From assembly GCA_033065855.1 (NCBI GenBank), contig JAVXUO010002044.1, forward strand, positions 62,001 to 126,000: 64,000 nt of DNA, given 5' to 3'. A program made the translations under genes and the position numbers. Positions 1 through 11,330 of the stretch are shown here, in pieces. The notes under the pieces are model-generated. The model was not told the origin of the DNA, ran no database searches, and saw only the letters and a list, made by a program, of their open reading frames with translations. Source of the stretch: Escallonia rubra. Lineage: Eukaryota; Streptophyta; Magnoliopsida; Escalloniales; Escalloniaceae. Each line of letters starts with the position of its first letter. The first letter of the stretch is position 1.

Positions 1-518
1 AGAAATGCTCTTGCCGTTGCGAGCTACCATTGTGCAATTACTCTTTCAAGGATCAGTTTCAAAGATAACATCTCCTTTTACATAATAGTAAAAGGAATTG
101 ATAACCGCACGGTTACATCCAATTTTGCCACTAAACATTATCTTTAGTGGCCAAAGTCGAGTTTACCTAATTGAAAGTGTAGTGCTTAATACATTTGGAA
201 GCACATTTCTTGTGTACACATGTCAAAGGAAATATGTGTTTCCACACCTTATAATCATTTTTCAAACATTTTTCTCGGCTAATAAGTTTTAAAGTGTACA
301 CTTTATCGACTTAATGTGGATAGAGTGTGCATGCATTAGACATCCCCTAATTAAAATTGGTTCAAATAGCGGTGATTGATACTCAACGACTACTATGATT
401 GCGGGCAAAGAAAATTGTACAAGCTCCGCAACCATTTAAAAAGTGTTTTGAGATGGACAAAATAGTCATTTCATGTAGGGCGGGAAATTTTTAGCGACCA
501 TTTCAACCTTAGGCCCAG
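1..518. other. Upstream intergenic region of the PPR gene
   Basis: No gene or recognisable element. The 5' leader of the PPR gene must lie in the right part. I see no clear TATA box close to the ATG at 519, and the short open frame at 98-292 has no recognisable content. Confidence 0.5.
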
Positions 519-2591
519 ATGGATGATAAGCATGAAGTCCCATTCCCCATCGAACACTACATGACTGCCGTTGCGAAATCGAATCGTCTTTCCCGCCATT
601 TCTCAACAGCCCATCAGTACCTGCAAACTCTAGCTTCCTCATTCAGAAACCCTAATTTACTCGCAGAAGATCTGCTCAGCAAAGTTTTGGACGAAGACCC
701 AGGTATCAAAACACTCGAAAAAGTCCATTCCAAGGTCATATCCGACCAAAATCTATGCTCAAACCCATCCCTCGCCATCAAACTGATGAGAGCCTATTCT
801 GCTTGCGGCCAGCCCAATGTAACCCGCCACATATTCGACGAAATTGCTGAACTGAACATCGTTTTCTTCAATGTCATGATCAGAAGCTATGTGAACAACC
901 ATTTGTACCGAGAAGCACTTCTCGTGTACCAGAACCTGCATAACTATAACATCAGTCCCGACCATTACACCTTCCCTTGCGTATTAAAAGCCTGTTCTGG
1001 GTCAGGAAATTTACGGGTCGGGTTTCAATTTCACGCTGTTGTTGTGAAGAAGGGTCTTGACTCGAATCTTTATGTCGGAAATGGTTTGGTTGCCATGTAT
1101 GGGAAATGCGATATTATAGCGGATGCACGGAAGGTGCTCGATGAAATGCCTAAGAGAGATGTGGTTTCCTGGAACTCTATGGTAGCTGGGTACGCGAGGA
1201 ATGGGCGGTTCAATGATGCTCTCGACGTTTGCAAGATTATGCTGTCGTCTGGATTTAAACCTGACGCCGGCACTATGGCCAGCCTCTTGCCTGCCGTGAC
1301 TAATACGTCGTCTGACGATGTTGTGTTTGTTAAGTATATGTTTGAGAATTATGGTAGAGAGTGTTTGGTTTCGTGGAATGTGATGATTGCAGTGTATGTA
1401 AATAATTCTATGCCGGCACAGGCGGTTGAGCTTTATTCACAGATGCAAGCTTGTGGGATAGAACCAGATGCGATTACTTTATCTAGTCTTCTTCCTGCTT
1501 GTGGAGATCTTTCAGCTTTGTTGCTTGGAAGACGAATTCATGAATACGTTGAAAGAAACAGGCTTCGACCGAATCTTTTGTTAGAGAATGCGTTGGTTGA
1601 CATGTATGCCAAGTGTGGTTGTTTATCGGATGCTAGGGAAGTATTTGATGGAATGGAAATTCGAGATGTGGTGTCATGGACCTCGATGATCTCTGCTTAT
1701 GGGATGAGTGGGCAAGGTCACAATGCCGTCAAGCTCTTTTCTGAACTGAAGGACTCGGGTCTAAACCCTGATTCAATTGCTTTTGTTTCCATTCTCTCAG
1801 CTTGTAGTCACGCAGGATTGTTAGACGAAGGACGCTTTTGTTTTAAGATAATGACCAAGGAGTATCGGATTGTTCCTAGGATAGAGCACTTTGCTTGTAT
1901 GGTTGACCTACTTGGGCGTGCTGGAAAGCTAAATGAGGCATATAGTTTTGTTTTGAGCATGCCTATGGAACCTAATGAACGAATCTGGGGGGCTCTTTTG
2001 AGTGCTTGCCGGATTCACTCTAACATGGATATTGGGCTTGTAGCAGCGGATCATCTTTTCCAATTGGCTCCTGAGCAGGGTGGATATTATGTCTTGTTAT
2101 CAAATATTTATGCAAAGGCTGCTAGATGGGAAGACGTTACAACTATACGGTCGATCATGAAAGTTAGAGGAATCAAGAAAATGCCTGGTGTAAGTAACGT
2201 AGAGGTCAATAATCGGGTTTACAACTTTCTTGCTGGTGACCAATCACATCCACAATCGAAGGAGATCTATGAGGAGTTGGATGTGTTAGTAGGGAAGATG
2301 AAAGAGGCAGGTTATGCCCCAGAAACAGACTCTGCCTTGCACGACTTGGAGGAGGAGGATAAGGGAATTCATTTAACAGTTCACAGTGAGAAGTTGGCTA
2401 TTGCCTTCGCAATAATTAGCACCAAACCTCTGACACCAATTAGAATTACCAAGAATCTGCGTGTTTGTGGGGATTGCCATGTGGCTGCTAAGCTTATCTC
2501 CAAGATAACTGGACGAGAAATCATGGTGAGGGATACAAATCGTTTTCATCATATCCAGAATGGCCTTTGCTCTTGTGGTGATTATTGGTGA
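519..2591 (+). CDS. PPR protein, PLS class with E and DYW domains (At3g49142-like)
   Basis: A 690-residue intronless ORF. Tandem 31-36 residue PPR units of the P, L and S kinds run from about residue 60 to 500, with typical phrases such as DVVSWNSMVAGYARNG and NALVDMYAKCG. E/E+ motifs follow, then a complete DYW domain. The DYW deaminase signature is present: HSE at 622-624, CGDCH at 650-654, and the terminal CSCGDYW. In this family the PPR array binds a specific organellar transcript and the DYW domain performs C-to-U RNA editing. Length and the words of the repeats match the Arabidopsis At3g49142 (PCMP-H77) group, which is recognition by eye, not an alignment. The start at 519 is the first in-frame ATG; a later ATG at 561 is possible. 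No break is seen, so it should be functional. The target site is unknown. Confidence 0.95.
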   Translation: MDDKHEVPFPIEHYMTAVAKSNRLSRHFSTAHQYLQTLASSFRNPNLLAEDLLSKVLDEDPGIKTLEKVHSKVISDQNLCSNPSLAIKLMRAYSACGQPNVTRHIFDEIAELNIVFFNVMIRSYVNNHLYREALLVYQNLHNYNISPDHYTFPCVLKACSGSGNLRVGFQFHAVVVKKGLDSNLYVGNGLVAMYGKCDIIADARKVLDEMPKRDVVSWNSMVAGYARNGRFNDALDVCKIMLSSGFKPDAGTMASLLPAVTNTSSDDVVFVKYMFENYGRECLVSWNVMIAVYVNNSMPAQAVELYSQMQACGIEPDAITLSSLLPACGDLSALLLGRRIHEYVERNRLRPNLLLENALVDMYAKCGCLSDAREVFDGMEIRDVVSWTSMISAYGMSGQGHNAVKLFSELKDSGLNPDSIAFVSILSACSHAGLLDEGRFCFKIMTKEYRIVPRIEHFACMVDLLGRAGKLNEAYSFVLSMPMEPNERIWGALLSACRIHSNMDIGLVAADHLFQLAPEQGGYYVLLSNIYAKAARWEDVTTIRSIMKVRGIKKMPGVSNVEVNNRVYNFLAGDQSHPQSKEIYEELDVLVGKMKEAGYAPETDSALHDLEEEDKGIHLTVHSEKLAIAFAIISTKPLTPIRITKNLRVCGDCHVAAKLISKITGREIMVRDTNRFHHIQNGLCSCGDYW

Positions 2592-3056
2592 GGAAGGGCA
2601 GATGTAGAGGGTGTTGGGGGTGGTCTTCTGCACCTGCAGAATTTAGTAGAAAACTGATTTTGGATACATACGAGGCTATACATCAAGTTGATCCCTACTA
2701 CATGTTCTCGTATTTGGCTATATCGACACCCTCAATTGCTGAATTCGCACCTCATTCTATCATCAAGAAATGAACTTGTCTGAAGTTGCATCAATGGCAT
2801 GGCATGGCATTTTCGGGTATTTTCTTTAGCAGGTGGATTTTTATGTTTGTTTTGCTGCCTTGCCAGATCATGTTCATGTGTATACTACAAGAATGTACTT
2901 CTTATTCAAATTAACGGAAGAACCCTTACCAAGCACAAGACAATCATACAAATAATAGCTACTTAATCTAGAATTATGAATTTCATCATAAAATCTATTT
3001 CATGGAGTTAATTTTCTACGTAGGAATAGAGTTAGTAATATAAATCTAAGTGGTTA
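2592..3056. other. 3' flank of the PPR gene
   Basis: Probable 3' UTR followed by AT-rich spacer ending at the target duplication of the next element. No coding signal. Confidence 0.5.
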
Positions 3057-3065
3057 TATAATAAA

Positions 3066-4213
3066 GGGCAAATTACACTTATATCCCTGAGGTTAGAGTA
3101 TAATTACAGGCGAGAATAATAGTTTGGACAAATTACACCTATGTTCGTTGACCAAACGGAATCTTAAAAACCCTAACGGTTTTAATGAAAAGACTATATT
3201 GCCCCTAAGTTGGAATCTTATGTTTTTTAATGCCATTATTTCATCTTATTTTTAATGTCATTAATGCAATTACTTTTCTTCAACCCCCCCCCCCCCCCCC
3301 CCCCACGACCCCAACCCCATTTCTATCTCAAACTCCCCGCAACACCCCTTCGAGGTCTGCCTCCCTGTCGCCACACCCATCCTCCCCCTTCCCCTTCCCG
3401 TCGTCGCCCCCACCCTCCCCCTTCCCTTTCCCCGTCGCCGTACCCACCCTCCCCCTTCCCCTTCCCCGTCACCGCAACGCCGCACCTCCTGCCGCAAAGC
3501 CCCGCAGCACCACTTCGCGGTCTGCCTCCCCGTCGCCACACCCACCCTCCCCCTTCCCTTTCCCGTCGCCGTACCCACCCTCCCCCTTCCCCGTCATCGC
3601 AACACCGCACCTCCCGCCGCAAAGATATTCGACAGTCGCCGATGATCTCGCCGATGTCGCCGAAGAGGCTGCAGGACCAGGTGAGGGTGATGAGGCCTAG
3701 TTCAGTGTGGTAGAGGCAGATGATTAGATTTGGATTGCCGGGAGTTGGCGGCGGCAATGGCGGCGGCGCGGCCGCTTTGGTGGGGATTGCAAACAAAACC
3801 CCAATTTGCAAATTAGGGTTTCAACAAAATCCTAATTTGCAAATTTGCAAGGTGATACATTGTGACTTGAGAAAATTTTAATTTTGATGAAATGGACTGC
3901 AAATTGAGAAATTTTTAAATAGGGCACAAATCAATTTTACGGTTTTAAAACCCTAATCTTCAAATTAAGGTTGAAATCAAAGATTAAAGATTTTAAAAAT
4001 ATTCAGTATATACAGTACAAGGGGTAGTATCGTCATTTTAAAAATATGTATTGCTGACATCATTAAAAAAATACACTTTTTGGACGGAACCCTGACAGAT
4101 GGACACGGCTGATACATTTAAAAAGTGTTTGGTCAAGGAATGTTACATATTAAAACTTAGTGTCCTTGACTGTAATTACACCCTAACTTCAGGTATATTT
4201 GTGTAATTTGCCC
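3066..4213. mobile_element. Non-autonomous Mutator-like element (MULE/MITE), 1148 bp
   Basis: The ends are inverted repeats of about 45 bp with few mismatches, starting GGGCAAATTACAC and ending GTGTAATTTGCCC. The element is flanked by an exact 9-bp duplication TATAATAAA at 3057-3065 and 4214-4222. Long inverted ends plus a 9-bp duplication are the hallmark of Mutator-like elements. There is no transposase. The inside is a pyrimidine-rich block (about 3280-3620) with a 21-C run at 3284-3304 and an internal duplication of a roughly 150-bp unit (about 3350 and 3510). The open frames there come from low-complexity sequence. Confidence 0.92.
3284..3304. repeat. Homopolymer C run (21 bp)
   Basis: Uninterrupted C tract at the left edge of the pyrimidine-rich core of the element at 3066-4213. 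Its length should be treated as uncertain because such runs are error-prone in sequencing. Confidence 0.9.
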
Positions 4214-4222
4214 TATAATAAA

Positions 4223-5488
4223 AGATGCTCCTATTTACTTTTAATTGGGTGAACTTACTTTTTAGTTTTAGCATATCATGTAATACGAGTAAGTAATGCA
4301 TTTGTGCATTTACTTAACACAGATTTGATAATATACTTAAGATTAAGAGAGCTATAGCTATGGGCACAAATATTTATACATGTCACAATAGAATGACAAA
4401 AGTTAATAATTTATCTTGAAACTAAGTAAAATGAACTAAAAATAAACGCCACTAGTGTTGCAAGGTGCTTGTGTAAGTGTCCCTAAAGGAAACTGTGTCG
4501 AGAGATGCTTGTTAAGAAGTGTCCTAAAACTAGATGTGGTTCATAATACAAAGTTTGAGAACTCTATGGTACGTGTAAAGATTAAGGATGGAGATTTCAA
4601 CCTTAGAGCCAGCAGTAGATTTTCATGTGACCTGACAATATCAATTTTGAAAGCTACGACTACACTACAGTGTATTGAAATGAAAGAACTAAGAACATTA
4701 TTTTGTCCAGTCATCATTTACTTGAGCAGTCTCTCAGCTTGCCATGTGGATTTTTTTTTATTTTTTATTTTGACTGTTTAAAACTATTTTGAATTTACTC
4801 TCATTAATTATAACTCAGATTTCTTTTTTCTTTCTTCTCTCACCTATTCAATCTAATTTGAACTCCATTTTTTTTTCTCTCCTCCAATTCTCTCTCCCTC
4901 TCTCTTTCCCATTCACACACACAATGCCAAAAATTATGCCAGTAGTACCTCATGTATCTCCTTTTTTATCTAGCTTTTTAGACATATTTGAATGCTTCAT
5001 GCATGCTAAGCATCTTAAATTATACATAATTCTCTAGCGTCTAAATGGACGATCATGCACTTTAATTATTTTCTTCAAAACTATTACAACCACAAATATG
5101 ACAACTCTATTATGTGGTTTGCAATAAATTTCAAGCAAAGATTTAATTTGTACTACTACTGCTACGCTGTTCTAATTATTACACAATATCATTGTTTCCA
5201 TTGTTATTAATATGAGCATTCTTAATATTTTGTAGTACTCATATAAGACACCCGTGTGTAACGCACGAGATCAAAACTAATTTTGAGATTAAGGTTGTAG
5301 CTTGGAAAATTGAATGTACAAGTAGGAATAGAGAGAAACTTTTAGACAATTCCGACATTGTAAGTTTTGGATTTCAACGCTAGCTAAGCTCTTTAAATGT
5401 GTTGCATGTTCATCTGATTCGCATGCTTGGAGGTTTCCTTCATATCTTGGAAAGATTAGCTAATCATGTGCCAATTTACTTGTCTCGA

Positions 5489-5490
<2 letters not shown>
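4223..5490. other. AT-rich spacer, nothing recognised
   Basis: Contains a pyrimidine-rich stretch around 4800-4920 (TTTCTCTCTCC-like) and no convincing coding frame. The ORF at 4455-4781 has no recognisable domain. A leader exon of the small gene at 5768 may lie in the right part, but I cannot place it. Confidence 0.4.

Positions 5491-5493
<3 letters not shown>

Positions 5494-5523
<30 letters not shown>
5494..5523. repeat. (AT)n microsatellite
   Basis: An uninterrupted AT dinucleotide run immediately left of the fold-back element; a shorter AT run (5680-5690) lies on its right. The AT on both sides may be the insertion target and would hide the exact duplication. Confidence 0.9.
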
Positions 5524-5525
<2 letters not shown>

Positions 5526-5679
5526 GAGCTGATCCGTTGCTAGCGCTGGCAGGCTTGCCAGCGCTGTTTTGCCGTCCGCTACATAATGTAGCGGACGTCA
5601 ACTATCGTCCGCTACATTATGTAGCGGACGGCAAAACAGCGCTGGCAAGCCTGCCAGCGCTGGCAATGGATCACGACCC
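5524..5679. mobile_element. Fold-back MITE, 156 bp, built of four hairpins
   Basis: Nearly the whole element is one imperfect palindrome: the left end GGGAGCTGATCC pairs with the right end GGATCACGACCC. Each arm holds two smaller perfect hairpins, giving four in a row at 5542-5565, 5574-5596, 5607-5629 and 5638-5661. The outer two have 10-bp AGCGCTGGCA stems; the inner two have 11-bp GTCCGCTACAT stems. The target duplication lies within AT repeats and cannot be read uniquely. GGG...CCC ends fit a MULE-type MITE, but the superfamily is inference. It lies 88 bp upstream of the ATG at 5768. Confidence 0.85.
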
Positions 5680-5767
5680 TATATATATATATTCTAGTTC
5701 TATACCTCTCTCTTTCTTTGTATTATATTTTTTTCTAACCATTGGAGCACGTCTTTGCAGGCAAACA

Positions 5768-5938
5768 ATGGCTGAGTATACTCCTGTAGCGTATGGAGGA
5801 GGGGTAGGTGCTGATGGAGGTGGAAACAGTTCCATTGTTATCTATATAGTGTTGGCCGCCATATTTGTGGGTCTTTCAGCTTATTGCCTCTACAAAATCA
5901 TCACTGCAATCCGAAGGGAGTCACACGCAGCTAATTGA
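5768..5938 (+). CDS. Small single-pass membrane protein, unrecognised
   Basis: A 56-residue ORF. It has a short Gly-rich N-terminus with a GADGGG run, then one hydrophobic helix at about residues 23-43 (IVIYIVLAAIFVGLSAYCLY), and a short basic tail ending RRESHAAN. A pyrimidine tract ending in CAG stands 7 bp before the ATG (5751-5760). This is a good 3' splice site, so the ATG probably lies at the start of an exon whose 5' leader is upstream of an intron containing the fold-back element. A longer frame beginning at 5399 reads through that element and the splice site and is not credible. I do not recognise the family. The topology resembles tail-anchored or subunit-like small proteins, but no function can be assigned. 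Confidence 0.5.
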   Translation: MAEYTPVAYGGGVGADGGGNSSIVIYIVLAAIFVGLSAYCLYKIITAIRRESHAAN

Positions 5939-6959
5939 GTTCACCCTAACGATAATCCCTATGTAGTATGTACTGCCTCAAGGTCGATGCCTAGAAGCTT
6001 TCATGCGATCATCATCAATAACTGATCAGATACGTACATCCGCATATATAAGTTGGCATTCTCAAGTCCAAATTCAGAAGCTGGATTTTTATTTCGTTAA
6101 GATCTTTTTACAGTTGTGCTCTTGGATGACCAACATTTACGAGGAATAGTTACTCTTACGCTATTGTCTGATAATTGCGTTGCAACTTGTTATCCTGAAC
6201 ATTTGAAGAGAGAAGTACTCACATTTGTTAAAGACCAAATATACCTTCCCCGACAAAGAGTAATGTTATTAACTCCGTTACTAATGTTATAAGTCCTTTT
6301 GTAAATAATTTTGGAATGAAATCACAATTTCTTATACAAAATAGCAAATAAAATCATATAACACAAACAATAACACGCTACAAGATAAGTAAGAACAATC
6401 TCACTAAACTGTTGAATGTCAAGGCTTTGTTCTAAAAGGTTGATTCGTGCCCCCCAGAATCAGTGGCTCGATGCGATGGGTTTCACGGCACGCAAAACTC
6501 AGGATTAATCTATAGTATTGACCTCGTTTGCACGCACCTGCAAAAGAGTATAATGAACAACCTTCTTGACTTTCCTCTTCCACAACTCACACAGTATCAA
6601 ATTATGTGGATACTAAAACAAGTGGGCTTTCACGACCCGAACCCATAGGTGAGCCCATGAGTTAGGCCCGTGACCGGACTAAGCCTCCACCAGGGCTCTG
6701 CCAGGCCTACTCCAACCTATACTTAGAATTCATTCCAACTTGCTAAATTCTAAAACAATTCATTGGCTATTACAAGCCTCACATAGCATTTCCTCAACAA
6801 TCAATTTAAAACTCTCACTTACAAGTCATTGACAACTATGAAGAAATTTGAGGAGACCTAAGCTCCAAAATTCTCAAAAAAGAAAAAAAAATCAGTACTA
6901 GCATGTCACCCAGAGATTTATTAAATATGAGGATTGCATCTCCTCTAGCAGTTGTCTCC
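5939..6959. other. Spacer between the small gene and the first LINE
   Basis: 3' UTR-like AT-rich sequence to about 6400. Sequence with the texture of an old repeat follows (around 6440-6720, including GGGCTTTCACGACCCGAACC and GCCCATGAG phrases). No coding frame or terminal repeats were found. Confidence 0.35.
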
Positions 6960-7661
6960 CGTAACTACATCCTCGTGGCTCTCATCAGTGCTCGGTCAAA
7001 ATAACAATTTGAAAATGATTTCAGATCTGAATGATGGTGACAATCTCCTCTCAACCACTTGCATGCAATCTTACCCATATCCTTTCCTCAATCTTCATCA
7101 AATTTGCTTGTACCTACTCCTTCATCTCGGCGCGAAGTAGGCTCCTCCCTAGATGTATGTCCCTTAGGCCATGCTACTGCAACACCAACCCAGTCCTTTA
7201 TTCCCTGGACCGGCCCACTTTCTCAAGACCAAAACCCCACGAGGCCTTCCATCAATCTAGCTAAATTCATTTTGGGTCTTTCGGATTTTGGGCTGTCCCT
7301 GCTCGCCCAACCTATTAACCATAATATTTTCTCTCCCAGACCTTCCTTCAGGCCCAAGAGTAACCCCAATTCCTAAGCCCATCCATCTAACACCTTAGCC
7401 CCAGTAACCTCTCTTGCCTACACCAATCTGCATGACCATCCGCCAACCATCCTCGACCAAGCACCCTACCAGACAAGCACCTCTTCCTTTGTCCCTCCAT
7501 CAAACAACTCTGCTCCATCACCCTATCCGGCCAGCCCCACTTACCAAGCCCATTCTCCAATTGAAACCACAAAACAGCCCAAATACTTACCTGAAGCCCA
7601 CAACCTTTCCTCCACATTCTCATCTCCAGAACATCTCTCTGCTACGCCAACTTTAGCCAAC

Positions 7662-8375
7662 ATGAGCTCCCAGCCACCTGCAATCCCTTTTTTCCCCCCG
7701 GTGAATCTTCCACCATTCGGCCAGCTCACTCAAGATGTAGGTGCAGCCATCACCTGCAATGCTCATCCACCGTTCTCGATACTCACCTTTGACCCATTAC
7801 CTGATGCCCTGTCGCAAAACCTTTACAGAAGCCAACTAGACTTGGTGCTACAGCCCTCCCACTCATCTGTCTATGTTCCTACGCTCAAAGCTCCAGCACC
7901 TCACTTCTTGGAAAATGACCCATATTGGCAAGCTATTTTGGGGGAACACTCTGCACAGCAACTTCGTCAAACACAGGGGAAGATTTTCACAGCACCAGAC
8001 TTTGAAGTTTCTAGTGAAGACACAGAACAGTCAGAGGATCCAAAAAGTGAACCAACAGAGGAAATGGTGGCTCCGCTAATCACTTTGTCCGATCCTCCTC
8101 ACCTGTCAGTGGTCACCCAGGACATGTCGCAAAGCCGCTCAAGCATGGAGAAAAAACGAGCAACTACTGTTAATGACGAAGCGTATGAACAAGGAAGGAA
8201 AAAACTAAAGCAAATCATCCTGGCAAACCTTCCAAATCCGCCAGGTGACCCTCCCCCTAGTTTCGTCAATTACTGTTATCCATATTTTTGCCTGTTAGAT
8301 AGTTACAACTTTTCTACCTTTTCTTACATGCTTAATCCCTTGAAAAATAGAAATTTTTGTCCTCTGTTATGTTAG
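7662..8375 (+). pseudogene. LINE ORF1 remnant (C-terminal part)
   Basis: A 237-codon open stretch starting at an ATG, rich in Pro and Ser with an acidic patch (EVSSEDTEQSEDPKSEP). A Lys/Arg-rich block follows (EKKRATT...GRKKLKQ). Position before ORF2 and composition fit the C-terminal part of a plant LINE ORF1 gag-like protein. The DUF4283 and zinc-knuckle parts expected upstream are not readable, so ORF1 is truncated or too decayed. The last 30 or so codons look like intergenic sequence between the two ORFs. Confidence 0.55.
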
Positions 8376-9810
8376 TTAACCGTAACATCCATTTGCATAA
8401 AAGACTGAAAGGATCATCTCTAGTCACCACTTTGGACTCGACTTCTAAACCAACCATTTCTTTCCCTTACCAAACCAAACTGAAAAAGCAGAAATTAGTT
8501 GCATCTTATACCTTGTTTACGGTCTCGGATGGTCACGAGGATCGGACAACTTTAGACTTGTTTCTTACCCCAAGGCTTCTGGAAGTCTGTAACTCCAAGA
8601 AGCGGAGCCTTGGTATCCGTGATAATCCCTTCTTCAAGGACCACTCTTCCTTTACAAATCCAGCTATGTTCAGGGTTTCGGGTGTTGCCCCTTCGCAACC
8701 CCTTCACCGTCAATGAAGCTCATCTGCTGGAACTGTCGTGGGCTCGGTCAAGCTTGCACAGTTAGAGCAGCACTCAAATAATTGACCCGCGCCAATAGGC
8801 CGTAATGCATTTTCCTGTAAGAAACGAAGCTACAGGTCTCTTCTATATCTACAAAATTTAGAAAGTTGGGATTCACTAATGTGAACGGGATTAAACCTTC
8901 TGGAATTTTGGGAACAAAAGGAGGCCTTTGGATTGGTTGGACGGAGGAAATTTCTGGCTCTTTGGTATATAAGGATAAGAACCTCATTCTAGTTACCTTT
9001 ACCAATCCATCCGGAGTTTTTTGGACTGCCGGATTTCTTTATGGTCATCCCAACCTATCCAAACGAAAGCGCACTTGGCAGCGTCTTTATGATATTCTCT
9101 CATCAGTAGATGCTCCCTTAATGCTCATTGGGGACTTCAATCAGGTTTTATCGTATTCAGACAAATCTGGCGCAAATTACGCCTGTATCCCTGGACACAA
9201 TCTTCTCTCAGATTTCCTAAATCTGAACAACTTGACGGATATTAATTGGGTGGGCCCTCCTTTTACTTGGACGAATAATAGAGATGGTTCAGCTTGCACA
9301 TACGAAAGATTGGACTGTTGTGTTGCTCAAGGCCCTTGGGTTTCCTTATTCCCAAATGCACTTCTAAAGAACCTTGGTATTCAATCCTCGGACCACGCGC
9401 CGTTCTTGCTCGACACCTCCTCACGTCAAAAATTTCTCTTCCACCCACAACGCTTTGAAGCTATGTGGCTTAAACACCCGCATTGCAAAAATATTGATGC
9501 CAAGGAAAGTGGGTTCGTACTTACGTGGAGGTGCCACAAAGGCTGCAGTCCGAGTCAGCTTCCAAGTATGTTGATGTGAGACACAGCAAGGGTGGAACAA
9601 GGGCAGAGACCAAGGGCTTCCCAGACAGAACTCGAGGGTGGCAGTGCTGCGAGGGCGATAGCGCGAGATGAATACACGATGACAGTCACAGTCCGATGCT
9701 TAGGTCCAGAGTCAGGGTACTGTATGTTTCTCTCTCTAGAATTCTAGAGTGAGAAAGTGAAATGTGTTCTGAAAATGTCCAACCTCTATCTAATGAATTC
9801 TCAAGACCTC

Positions 9811-9821
9811 TATTTATAGAG
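9811..9821 (-). promoter_or_regulatory. TATA box of the solo LTR
   Basis: TCTATAAATAG read on the minus strand, within a self-complementary context CTCTATAAATAGAG, about 320 bp from the downstream (minus-strand 3') end of the LTR. It is the expected R-region promoter element, and the only one visible. Confidence 0.6.
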
Positions 9822-10224
9822 ATTGAGATGATGATGTCATTAACCGACACGTGGCGCTCCCCGGGAGTGACACGTCACTGGGGGGTCCACGAGTGCCGGT
9901 GCTCCATGGACTGTCAGATCGCATATTCAACCGGCCTGCTCCTCACAGCGTCGCTCTGTCTGTCTGGAAAGACTGGCTCCCACCGCATCGGTGTGGCCAG
10001 AGAACCCCCTTGATCTAGCCTCCAATCCAAGCCCTTGCGGAGTCCCACAGGCCTGGCAGCGGTAGGGAAGACCCGACGCCCAACTGCCAGGTGAACTAGG
10101 CGCGATGCCCTCCGAAGACCTGCTCCCGTCTCGGAGTGACCCGGGGGTCATAGTCCCTAGGGGTGCCGACGCAAGCCCCCAGTGCCGGAGCACGTAGGCC
10201 AGTCACGCAGGCACCCTGACGGAG

Positions 10225-10735
10225 ATAGTGTCCCGGAGGAGTCGTCTATTCCGCAGGCCAAGGTAGCATCCCGGAGGAGCCGTCTACCCGGCCGGCCAAG
10301 GTAGCATCCCGGAGGAGCCGTCTACCTGGCGGAAGGGGAGTTGAAGAGCTCCCTGGCAAAGATAGTGTCCCGGAGGAGTCGCCTATCCCTGCGGGTGAGT
10401 CCTTATGCCGGAGCACTTGGAGCGAGTCAAGGTAGCATCCCGGAGGAGCCGTCTACCCGACTGGCTGAGGTAGCATCCCGGAGGAGCCGTCTACCTGGCG
10501 GAAGGGGAGTTGAAGAGCTCCCTGGCAGAGATAGTGTCCCAGAGGAGTCGCTTATCCCCGTGGGTGAGTCTTTATGCCGGAGCACTCGGAGCATGTCAAG
10601 GTAGCATCCCGGAGGAGCCGTCTACCCGACTGGCCGAGGTAGCATCCCGGAGGAGCCGTCTACCTGGCGGAAGGGGAGTTGAAGAGCTCCCTGGCAGAGA
10701 TAGTGTCCCGGAGGAGTCGCCTATCCCCGCGGATG
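10225..10735. repeat. Tandem array in the solo LTR, about 169-bp period
   Basis: A unit of about 169 bp occurs about three times (compare 10341 and 10510). It embeds a shorter motif, GGTAGCATCCCGGAGGAGCC, which recurs seven or more times, alternating with a variant GATAGTGTCCCGGAGGAGTC. This is a higher-order repeat structure. Confidence 0.85.
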
Positions 10736-10862
10736 ATGTACACTCCGGAGAATGGGTTGAAGCATGTTCCATGACCAAGGCAAGGTGCGCATGGTGTGAT
10801 GAATGAGTGTGGTGCCCGGGGGCATGATGACATGATTGTGGCGCATGGGCGCGATGAAGTGA

Positions 10863-11330
10863 GTAAGGTGCCGGGAGCACGTCTATGTCAATGGCGCGGC
10901 GCATGGGCGCGACGGAGTGCGTAAGGTGCCGGGGGCATGTTTGTGTCAATGGTGGCGCATGGGCGCGACATAGTGCGTAAGGTGCCGGGGGCACGTTGGT
11001 GTCAATGGTGGCGCATGGGCGCGACAGAGTGCGTAAGGTGCCGGGGGCACGTTGGTGTCAATGGTGGCGCATGGGAGCGACAGAGTGCGTATAGTGCCGG
11101 GGGCACGGTAGTGTGACAGAGAGCCTGGGGGCACGGCTGTATCAGCGGCGCGGCGCATGGGCGCGGCGAAATGCGTAAGGTGCCGGTGGCACGTATCATG
11201 ACGATGGCGCGAGGGCGCGGCGACGAACGTCGCGGAGCAATACTTGGTGCCGGGGGCACGTATCATGACGATGGCGCGAGGGCGCGGCGACGAACGTCGC
11301 GGAGCAATACTTAGTGCCGGGCACGTATCA
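10863..11330. repeat. Tandem array in the solo LTR, about 56-bp and 67-bp units
   Basis: The phrase GTAAGGTGCCGGGGGCACG recurs at about 10863, 10921, 10977 and 11033 with 56-58 bp spacing. Two copies of a 67-bp relative containing CGACGAACGTCGCGGAGCAA follow at about 11180-11320. GC-rich throughout. Confidence 0.85.

Noticed and set aside
3230-3811. Long overlapping Pro/Ser- or Gly/Arg-rich ORFs on both strands
   Set aside because: They come from the pyrimidine-rich core of a MULE-type element; both strands and several frames are open because of the base bias.
4455-4781. A 108-codon ORF
   Set aside because: No recognisable domain, a hydrophobic low-complexity end made from T runs, and no splice or promoter context.
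5399-5938. A 179-codon ORF covering the fold-back element and the small membrane protein
   Set aside because: Its N-terminal two thirds translate the AT microsatellite and the palindromic element, and it reads through a clear 3' splice site. Only the part from 5768 looks like protein.
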